64,000 bases of DNA from Leptobrachium leishanense (lineage: Eukaryota; Chordata; Amphibia; Anura; Megophryidae): assembly GCA_009667805.1 (NCBI GenBank), contig CM019075.1, positions 16,003,715 to 16,067,714 on the forward strand, in the 5' to 3' direction. The notes under the pieces were generated by a model. That model did not search any database, was not told where the DNA came from, and saw only the letters and a program-made list of their open reading frames with translations. A program made the position numbers and the translations under genes. Shown here in pieces: positions 56,864 to 64,000 of this stretch (within the stretch, counting starts at the first letter, position 1; each line of letters starts with the position of its first letter).

Positions 56864-57282
56864 TATGTGAAACAAAAGGGAGCAGGGAGTTGATAAATAG
56901 TATTGCAGAATGCATGAGGATAGACCAAGAGCTTGGGCATGATGAGGTTAAACCGGGAGAGAAGTGAAGCAGCTGGAAGGAAGAGTTTATAAAATAAGAA
57001 TATGGACTGGGTGGGAGGGCAGGATAGAAGAGGGGAAGATGGGGGTGACTGTGGCTGTAGGGAAGAAACACAGAGTTTAGAGAGATGGCCAATGAACGCA
57101 AAAAATTTACAACAGGGAAGAGCAGAACAGATTAAGACCCTACACAGAATTAAAATAAAATAGAATAATATAAAAACTAGCAGTCAATATTGCATCATCA
57201 ATGCTTTGATCTAATTCCTAATGATATCCGCTAAGGCATCAATCGTGCCAGGCTTGTTACTGTACATTCATTCCTTTAGTAA
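56864..57282. other. Non-coding stretch
   Basis: 'aaagggagcagggagttgat' and following sequence look like the continuation of the repeat interrupted by the hAT. No gene. Confidence 0.4.
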
Positions 57283-57287
57283 ACTCC

Positions 57288-57862
57288 TGTCATGTATATG
57301 CTAGATATATGAATGTCTCATCCCGGTACGCAACACAACTAGCCTACACTTCCGTTCCTTAATATGGTCAGTAATTCAACATATTTCCAGAAACACACAG
57401 AACAGAGGTAGACGTGAACAGAACAGATACAATGGGTTAATACCCACCAGATCATGAGAGAAATGTCAAGGGTCAAGAGCCAGAATATAACGTAAGCCAG
57501 ATGCCACGAGTCGTGTGCCAGATCGGGTAGTCAGTAATGCCAGGTGTTGTATGCCAGAGTAGGTAGTCAGTACAGGAGCCAAGGGGTTAACAGCCGGGAG
57601 AAACTTAATACAAGCCAAGTCGGTACACAGAATCAATAAAGTCGCAACAAACACTGAGAGGAGTGAAAACCACGTCAGGGCAAGGAGCATAGCTTATGCG
57701 GCTGGTTTTAAAGTTGGCGAGTGCCGCGTCATCACGCTGCGCCCCGCACATGGCCACATCACGTGATTGCAACTGTCTGCTTCTTCACTTTGCGGCCGGC
57801 CAGAGAGCAGCGTGGAAGGCGCTGCCGGCCGCTGAGCAACATAGACAGCGTGGGACGTCACA
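57288..57862 (-). mobile_element. Solo LTR, diverged relative of 52992-53615
   Basis: On the minus strand it begins TGTGACGTCCCACGCTG and ends CATATACATGACA. The flanks are ACTCC and GCTCC, a 5-bp duplication with one mismatch. Blocks 'ccctgacgtgg', TTTAAA and 'gttaaccccttgg' are shared with the other solo LTR. No coding frame. Confidence 0.78.
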
Positions 57863-58375
57863 GCTCCACAAAAATAAGTCTGGGCTGGTAAGGTTAAGAG
57901 ATCGGGTGGCCAGAAATTCTTGGAAAATTAAGCGGTCCTCTAAAATACTCTAGATTGTCGCCATAGGCTCACGTGAGGTGTGGCATGCGGCGCCACCTCG
58001 CAGGAAGTTACACTGTGTTTTGAGTTTCAAAGAGCGCAATTCTCATGCCTATGCTGACTCCTAGTGACCACTTCCAGCAGAATTTTTTTTTACACCCACT
58101 TTCCTTCAGCCAGATTTATATGTGTTGAAGAAAAAAATAAAAGAATCAAATTCTAACTTTTATTTAATATAAACGTGGAATTTTCTTAAGATTTCTTGAA
58201 CGCGGAATAAATGTCTCTCGTTCTGCAAACGGAACGCTCATCTATCGTCCGTTATCTAAATGCTATGTACATAAATAACAGCAGTCCCCTCCCTCTATGA
58301 TAAATTAAATAGTCCTCTATTTTTTCTTTTCCTGGATAGCTGCGCATCGATCGTTTTTCCTGGTCTTCGTGGGGA
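57863..58375. other. V-ATPase subunit A gene 3' UTR and downstream sequence
   Basis: The minus-strand 3' UTR of the V-ATPase A gene runs from 58375 to about 58140 (see the AATAAA at 58159-58164). Beyond it nothing is recognised. Confidence 0.6.
58159..58164 (-). terminator. Polyadenylation signal AATAAA for the V-ATPase A gene
   Basis: Minus-strand AATAAA about 212 nt downstream of the TAA stop, in ATTAAATAAAAGTTAG context. Position and spacing suit the main poly(A) signal; usage is inferred. Confidence 0.65.
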
Positions 58376-58468
58376 TTAATCTTCCAACCCGCGGAAACCA
58401 TTCTGCATCTCCTCGTAGAGCTGGGCATATTCGGCCTTAATCTTTGCTTCTCCGTCCTTTACTGGATC
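58376..58468 (-). CDS. ATP6V1A: V-ATPase subunit A, last exon
   Basis: 93 nt, 30 codons ([20 protein letters not shown] and [10 protein letters not shown]) plus TAA at 58378-58376. Acceptor 'ttttccgccaaag'. It ends in the family's C-terminal LED. Confidence 0.95.
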   Translation of the reverse strand, partial: DPVKDGEAKIKAEYAQLYEEMQNGFRGLED

Positions 58469-60947
58469 CTTTGGCGGAAAAGACACAAAGAAGGGTAGTT
58501 TTAGTCCTCGATTTCCTTACGGTTTTGTATACTTTCTCTCATTACCATTATTTTTTATTTATAATAAACCCTCTGGTGCTTTATCCTCACTGTGATTTTA
58601 TTAGTTGCAGCAATGTTTTTGCTCATGATCTCTCCTAGAGCAGCGGTGAGCAACCTTGCCCCCCCCCCAGACAGTTTGGAACTACATCTCCCATGGTGCT
58701 CAGCTATTTATTAGCTTGACTGAGCGTCATGGGAAATATATATATAAATATCAAACCACAAAGATGCTTATTAAGCGCAAGGTTAGAGTCTACCAAAGTG
58801 CCCACTTGTAGAACAAAGTGTAGGAGTTACCTGAATCCGGTAACAGTATGCGTTAACTCTTGAAAAAGCCGCATGTTAGTGGCGAAACGCATCAAGTGAC
58901 TCTATGTCTGTTTTTTTAACTGTTTGAAGTCTTGTTATTGCCAATATCACTTGCCTATGAGGGAGGTCATTTATATATGTCTAACTCAAGCATAATGGTG
59001 TACAGTAGGCGGCACAAATCTCTGTGGTTAGCTTAACAGGTACTGTTTTTTGACTTGGACAGATGTTCTATTCTGATTTATTATTGTGCCTTTGCTCTGC
59101 TACTATTACCTTTATTTTGGGATACCGGAATTAACTGATCTATTGAGATCTTCTGGAGATGTTTATGTATCTAGTTATCTTTACCTCCGCCATACCCCAT
59201 TGACCTTGTCAAGTGATAATTTGTCTTAGTCTTCATATCCATTCACACGTTTTTGTTATTCGTTGTCTCTCTGATAGGTTTATCATTTTCTCAATAAAAA
59301 TTTATTTTGTTTTATTAGAGCACATATACAGAGTTATTCGAAAAACACAGAATTAGCCAAGAAATTGCATCGAACAGTGAATTTCTCCGTACGGTGCAAT
59401 TTCGTGGCCACTCGGCTATTCACAAAGCAGGCAGTTTGCTAAATATTAGTGAATTGCCAATGAAATATGGTGCCTGTTCGGTGTTCTCGGAATAGATTAA
59501 TTATTGCTTCTCTATTGGGATTCCACTGCCAGAACAGCACCGAAAAGGTCAGTGAAATGCCCTGATTTTCGGTGGTTTCATTTGACAGGTCTAATCAGGT
59601 AAATCTCATAGGTTTCAAAGTAAAGAAATTCCCCATTTTGTTAAATATTTATTCAACCGTTTATTCTTTTCATTTGCAGCAAAAAGTCTATTTTTACGCA
59701 TTTTTCTGGTGATTTTTTTAACAGATTTTTTCTGTAATAGACATTTTTATTATTATTCATAGGATCTTACATATTATTTCCAGACATTTTCATGCAGTAC
59801 TTTTTTTTTTTTTAATTTTTTGAAAGTTGTGTTCTTTTTTTAACCCTTGTTCGGCAGCTTGTGGGCGGTTTTTTTCGGATGATTCGTCAGATGCATTCGG
59901 TGGTTTTTCGGATCGATTCGGCAGTTTTTCAGATCGATTCGGCGGGTTGTTCCCTGCACTTCGGGGACCCTGCGATGAATGCTTAATTCAACGCAGGATC
60001 GGCGTATCGATCTTGCCGAAGTGCGAGGAACAGGAGAGCAACGAAATTTCACCAACATAATAATATGAATAACACTGATTAGTCTATCATACTGTTGCCT
60101 GATTTTCAGGTAAATTCTACACTTCCTCATGGGAAACATAGTTCCAAAACATCTGGAGGACCAAGGCTGGTGACCCCTGTCTGAGTTCCTGGTCGTCTTT
60201 TAATGCAGCACTATAAATATTAGCAAGTATACACAATATATTAAATATTCAGCACGGGAATTATTTTAGATGACGGGTTTATTCACAATACACACTGAAA
60301 CACAATTTTGTACTCATTTGAATTGGGAGCAAACTTAGCCCTCCAGATATTTTGGAACTACATTTCCCCTGAGGCTCGACCAATGTAATGAGTAGATGAG
60401 CATCAAGGGTGATGCAGTTTCCAAATATATGATGGGCCAAGATTGGCAACCTCTTTAAATTTAGCCTATGTACTGCCTTGAGGGACACATGGTACGTACT
60501 ATACAGTATACCATCCAGAACACCAGAGACCCTTTTCCAGAGTTTGTGGCGAGTTCCCAAACTTATTTTATTAGGACTCGAGCCCGAATGTAAATCAAAG
60601 ACTCAAGGGGTTCTGAAAACCATATGGATTAAGTCCTAGGGGGATATTTTCTAAGGAATCAGAACAGGATTGGATAAGCAGTACTTTGGTGTGAAGCACG
60701 TTGCATATGATCATGGAAATTGTAGTTTTAGATTGGCCTGAGCGTTTGGCACATTTCAGCTATTGGGGCTCTCACCTTGAATTTCATTGAGCTCAGCTTG
60801 TACAGTATGTCACCCAGGTTCTCGCGGATAATGGCCCAGGTTATCTTGTTCTCAGCCTGAGCCGTGGCCTCCACCGCGTGTCTGGCCATGTCATAAAATG
60901 CGATCATGTTCTGAAGCATCCCCACGGTCTTATAGAATGGACAGACT
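58376..60947 (-). CDS. ATP6V1A: V-type proton ATPase catalytic subunit A, last two exons (gene continues off the right edge)
   Basis: Subunit A is the ATP-hydrolysing subunit of the V1 sector of the vacuolar proton pump, which acidifies endosomes, lysosomes and secretory granules. Exons 60947-60776 and 58468-58376 join in phase and encode [20 protein letters not shown] through the C terminus [10 protein letters not shown], ending in TAA. This is the C-terminal helical domain; the nucleotide-binding P-loop region would be in upstream exons outside the window. [24 protein letters not shown] and DGEAKIK match the family closely. Against human ATP6V1A there are several substitutions (e.g. RRAVETTAQSDNKITWS versus [31 protein letters not shown] versus [14 protein letters not shown]). 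That is a lot for such a conserved protein, so a lineage-specific paralogue is possible. Confidence 0.93.
58469..60775 (-). other. V-ATPase A last intron, with MITE fragments
   Basis: It contains a MITE end at 58640-58700 ('cggtgagcaacctt', 'cagtttggaactacatctcc'). A CAGGGTTATTC-family copy starts at about 59329, with three to four units of the 'ttttcggatcgattcgg' repeat at 59870-59945, and no clear right end after about 60055. Two more pieces of the 'agatgttttggaactaca' MITE lie at 60125-60185 and 60330-60460. Confidence 0.6.
60776..60947 (-). CDS. ATP6V1A: V-ATPase subunit A, penultimate exon
   Basis: 172 nt: one base completing a split codon (CG/A, Arg of the family's YDR), then 57 codons from VCPFYK to SSMKFK. 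Acceptor 'gatttccag' at 60948, donor GTGAGAGC at 60775. No frame disruption. The upstream exon was not found before 64000. Confidence 0.94.
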
Positions 60948-61583
60948 CTGGAAATCATACGTATACTTATTATGAAAACAAAAGGTCTGTGTGATCGTCC
61001 TACGCAACCAAAAGAACGGAGCGGGCACACCGCCAGGATCCCGAAGGAATGCCACTCATTTGTAAAGGTCCTCTGATTCAGCCCTTCTCTTCTAGTGGTT
61101 CCTGTAATATAGTCCTGGGCTATTATTTTAAAGCGCGGCTGTTATTCTTACCTACGTGGCACTAACGATGAGCTGTTCGGGTTCGGACGGTTCGGAGTTC
61201 GACCCGAACTTTGGCAGTTCGAAAGTTCGCGAATTTCGAACTTTTTGGGTGTGTTTGGTTCGAGTTCGAAAAAAAAAAAGAAATTTTGAAAAAAGTATAG
61301 AAAATGCTTAAAAAAATACTAAAAAATCTAGAAATAAAGAGACTCTTTACTGCAGAATATTGTAAGCAACGGTTTATTAGATATTGAATTAAAAACTAAT
61401 GTGTACGTGGAAAGATTATCAACTCTAAATGACCTCTGTTCACAAACAGGCAGAACACCAGGTGTTTTTAGTCTGGTAATCAATTTGATACATTGTACAC
61501 TATACTGAGGGTGGGGTGGTATCTGCTTCTGATTGAGATTTGAGAATTAATTTCCCTAAAACATCCTAATATGCTGCATTTAA
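60948..61583. other. V-ATPase A intron sequence, repeat-derived
   Basis: 61160-61265 is rich in TTCG/CGAA palindromic sequence. 61325-61400 ('agagactctttactgcagaa', 'acggtttattagatattga') matches the interior of the CAGGGTTATTC-family element at 48460-48520, so it is a truncated relative. Confidence 0.5.
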
Positions 61584-62682
61584 CCCTTTCGCTGCTGAGG
61601 CTTTTCACACCTCTGTGCTGAGGTCATTTTTACCGCTTTCGCTCCTCATGTTTAACCACGTTTTGTAGCCATATTTTGATATATGACTCAGACATATTAT
61701 ATATCGTTCTTTCCGGCAGACTTGGCAGATTCATAATATGTCATTATTATATGTATACGTTATGTCTTGTCTGTATATTATAACAAAAAATGCAATAAAA
61801 TTTGAATTTTCAATAATTTATTATGTGTAAAGTGTTTTTTTCCACATTTTAACATGCGATCGTTTGCGATTATATTTTGTATGGGGTGCGCTTGTTAAAA
61901 AAATTAGAAATGGGGTCTCGTTACATTTTTTTGGGGGAAAATGTAGCTTTTTTTAACAAACGCTCTGCATACAAAAATCGTTAGTGCAGCATTATTGTTC
62001 ACATTATAATTGAAATGGGAACAATATTGCTGCATTAACAAAACAAAAACAAAAAAAACTTGTTTATTTTTTTTAGAATTTTTTTTAAATATTTTTATTT
62101 TTATTTTTTTTAAAACATTTTTCATGCTCATGTTTGGTATCCTTGGAAAGGCCATGCTCTGGCCGATCCAACGATATCAAACATTAACCCCTAGCTGCCA
62201 CGGATCGGGAGATAGGGGGTTAATTGGAACCCCCTATCTCCACCATTGGTGGCAGCTAGGGGTTAACTCCAGGACTGGCGTCATCGTGCTATGCACGATG
62301 ACGCTAGTCCTCAGGGGGAGTTCCTGGAGGCTTGGCCGACATCCAAGATGTCGGCCAGCTCCAGGAGAGGATCACGATCCGGCGCTTTTCAGCGCCGATT
62401 CGTGATCCGGCTCCCCAGGGGTTAATCACAGCCACTGTTTGGAAGGGAAGGCTGTGCCCTTCCAAACGGTGCCTGGATTAACCCTCTGCCCCCCAGCGAT
62501 CGGGAGGGAGAGAGGTCAGAAGGACCTCCCCCCTCCCTTTCAGGCGCTTCCTCCGCACATGCGGGGGGGGGGCGCCTGAATTAGATGTCATCGCGCCGCC
62601 GCGATGATATCTAATTGCTCTGCCGGGGTCCCGGAGTGCTGGGCTGACATCCAAGCTGAGCGCGTCCATAGCAGCCAAGTGG
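61584..62682. mobile_element. TTAA-flanked (Kolobok- or piggyBac-type) non-autonomous element
   Basis: The inverted ends are CCCTTTCGCTGCTGAGG and the complement of CCACTTGGCTGCTATGG (13 of 17 match), flanked by TTAA on both sides (61580-61583 and 62683-62686). Strict TTAA targeting is known for Kolobok and piggyBac. The left half is AT-rich; the right 510 bp is a chain of hairpins. No coding frame. Confidence 0.75.
62184..62615. repeat. Chain of at least seven hairpins
   Basis: Perfect 17-bp stem TTAACCCCTAGCTGCCA (62184-62200 with 62250-62266), enclosing a perfect 13-bp stem GAGATAGGGGGTT (62209-62221 with 62228-62240). Then GGACTGGCGTCATCGTGC (62272-62289 with 62293-62310, one mismatch), GGCCGACATC (62334-62343 with 62347-62356), GGATCACGATCCGGCGCT (62369-62386 with 62391-62408), GTTTGGAAGGG (62438-62448 with 62457-62467), TTCAGGCGC with GCGCCTGAA (about 62539-62581), and TTAGAT..TCATCGC with GCGATGA..ATCTAA (about 62581-62615). 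Several are separated by GGTTAAY spacers. Confidence 0.9.
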
Positions 62683-62720
62683 TTAACTGGTGTTTGAAAA
62701 AAATTCAAAATAACATCTAA

Positions 62721-63165
62721 GGCTAGGGTCAGATGAGCGCATTTTGTACGGACTGTGCGTCCGTGCAGTACGGACGTACTTACTGACTGACAACAAGGTA
62801 GTGGCCAAACAGTCAGTTTTTTTCACGGATGTATTTTTTGACTGATGTAGCAGGGAAAATAAATTAAAATGAAAAAACATTCTGTCTGTCAAAAATGCTG
62901 GACGTATAAATGCAGTCCATCTGACCTCGTTTCATCACATACAAAGCTACACGGACGTTGCGGATGTGGCGCACTCCGCACGTCGGTTCTAGCAGTATTA
63001 CGTTCTTGCCTAACCTGCGTCCATTTGCTGCGTCCGCCATGCATCCGCACTTCCGTGCGCATGTACTTCGTGTGTGGGGCTCCATTGGTCAGAATGCTAT
63101 GCTGCCACGGACGTACAAATGTGCGGCAACACGGACGTGATAACTGCGCTCGTCTGACCCCAGCC
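62721..63165. mobile_element. PIF/Harbinger-type MITE, copy 6
   Basis: It starts GGCTAGGGTCAGATGAGCGC and ends CGTCTGACCCCAGCC. The flanking triplets are TAA and TTA. The interior matches copy 3 (subfamily B: 'gtacggactgtgcgtccgtg', 'tagtggccaaacagtc'). Confidence 0.88.
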
Positions 63166-63204
63166 TTAAGCAATGTTATTTTTCACCTCGGGATTAAACA
63201 TTCA

Positions 63205-63985
63205 CAGGGTTATTCAGAGAGCGGTGAAAAGCAGGAGAATAACTGGAGAAGTGAAAATTCTAGGTCAAAATAGCCAAACCAGAAAAATTCTCCCATTTAT
63301 CTCACTTTCCAAATTGGCTATTTGGTCTAGATTGTTCTCTTCTCCTGCCAGTTCTCCTGGCTTTCACCTCTCTCTCAGGGTTGTTCAGAGAAAGGTGAAA
63401 ACCAGGAGAATGGCAGGAAAAGAGAACAATCTGGACCAAATAGCCGATTTGGAAAGTGAGATAAGGCTAGGGTCAGACTAACGCATTTTTCACAGCGACC
63501 GTCAAAAAGTGCGTCCAAACGCATTGCCGTATTTTTTCACGGAATGCGCGAAAACGGTCATACGATGCGCATTTTTGTGCGTGATTTTTTACGGATCCAA
63601 ACCAGGAAACTTTGGGTGTCTGGACGTTATGTTGGCCGGACATGAGCAGGGTCTGACGTCTCCTAATCACGCACACACGCCGCTAGTGGACGCAGCGCAC
63701 TCTGTACGTCCGTACTAGCGGTTCTGCGTTCTCGAAAAAATGCGTTCATTTTCCACTTGCGTTGCGCGGCCGGACTTTCGTGCGACCGTACTTCGTATAT
63801 TGGCCGTCATTGCCCGTCATTTGCTGCTAGTGCGGCCGTGATTAAGTGCACCTAAACGCACGTTAAAAATTCGCTAGTCTGACCCTAGCCTAAATGGGAG
63901 AATTTTTCTGGTTTGGCTATTTTGACCTAGAATTTTCCATTCTCCAGTCATTCTCCTGCTCTTCACCGCTCTCTGAATAACCCTG
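63205..63985. mobile_element. Foldback CAGGGTTATTC-type MITE, interrupted by a Harbinger MITE
   Basis: The ends CAGGGTTATTCAGAGAGCGG and CCGCTCTCTGAATAACCCTG are perfect inverted repeats. The arms continue as inverted repeats through 'gaaaattctaggtcaaaata' and 'ggagaatttttctggtttgg'. A second, inner palindrome (63300-63462) includes another copy of the end motif (CAGGGTTGTTCAGAGA). Copy 7 of the Harbinger MITE lies in the right arm. Directly after it, at 63987, the motif CAGGGTTATTCAGA starts again and runs off the window. Confidence 0.8.
63465..63890. mobile_element. PIF/Harbinger-type MITE, copy 7
   Basis: It starts GGCTAGGGTCAGACTAACGC and ends AGTCTGACCCTAGCC. TAA flanks both sides (63462-63464 and 63891-63893). 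Subfamily A. Removal restores 'gagataaatgggag', which mirrors 'ctcccatttatctc' in the left arm at about 63290-63303, so the empty site is confirmed by the host's own palindrome. Confidence 0.95.
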
Positions 63986-64000
63986 ACAGGGTTATTCAGA

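Overview
The window looks like nuclear DNA of a vertebrate, most likely a frog or toad. It contains spliced vertebrate genes with canonical GT-AG introns and is about four-fifths transposon and tandem-repeat sequence. The repeat types (TTCGG-rich elements, palindromic MITEs, CR1/L2 3' ends, tRNA-SINE tails, solo LTRs) are ones I associate with anuran genomes. The species call is inference. There are no bacterial operons, no CRISPR array and no rRNA.

Two host genes can be supported, both on the minus strand. (1) LIM2, the lens fibre membrane protein MP20, is complete: four coding exons (35024-34850, 33117-32977, 29337-29203, 26006-25939) join in frame to 172 codons plus stop. A probable noncoding first exon ends at 36811, with TATA motifs upstream. 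(2) The last two coding exons of a V-type H+-ATPase catalytic subunit A gene (60947-60776 and 58468-58376) are present; the rest lies beyond the right edge.

Layout. 1-9650: no gene found; three hAT MITEs of one family, one carrying a BovB-type RTE 3' end, two Harbinger-type MITEs and a degenerate tandem region. 9.66-10.4 kb: tRNA-derived SINE copies. 12.46-17.83 kb: two copies of one hAT element in opposite orientation, each filled with a 33-bp minisatellite. 18.0-25.4 kb: a LINE 3' end, LTR-like sequence, a TA-flanked Tigger-like MITE and a foldback element bounded by 15-bp direct repeats. 25.9-37.0 kb: LIM2, with tandem arrays in every intron. 37.8-44.3 kb: a young LTR retroelement (5-bp TSD) containing a hAT inside its left LTR, an LTR-like insert inside its interior, and a Harbinger MITE inside that insert. 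44.6-57.9 kb: a 23-bp array, three large hATs with 8-bp TSDs, a nested MITE complex, a dead Tc1 transposase and two solo LTRs. 58.4-60.9 kb: the V-ATPase exons. 61.6-64.0 kb: a TTAA-flanked element that is a chain of hairpins, then more MITEs.

The main biological signal is the transposon ecology. Several unrelated non-autonomous elements, with ends proven by target-site duplications, have each grown an internal minisatellite. One minisatellite unit matches the tail of the local tRNA-SINE, and one ~50-bp cassette occurs in three different hAT elements. Almost all long reading frames in the window are by-products of arrays whose unit length is a multiple of three.
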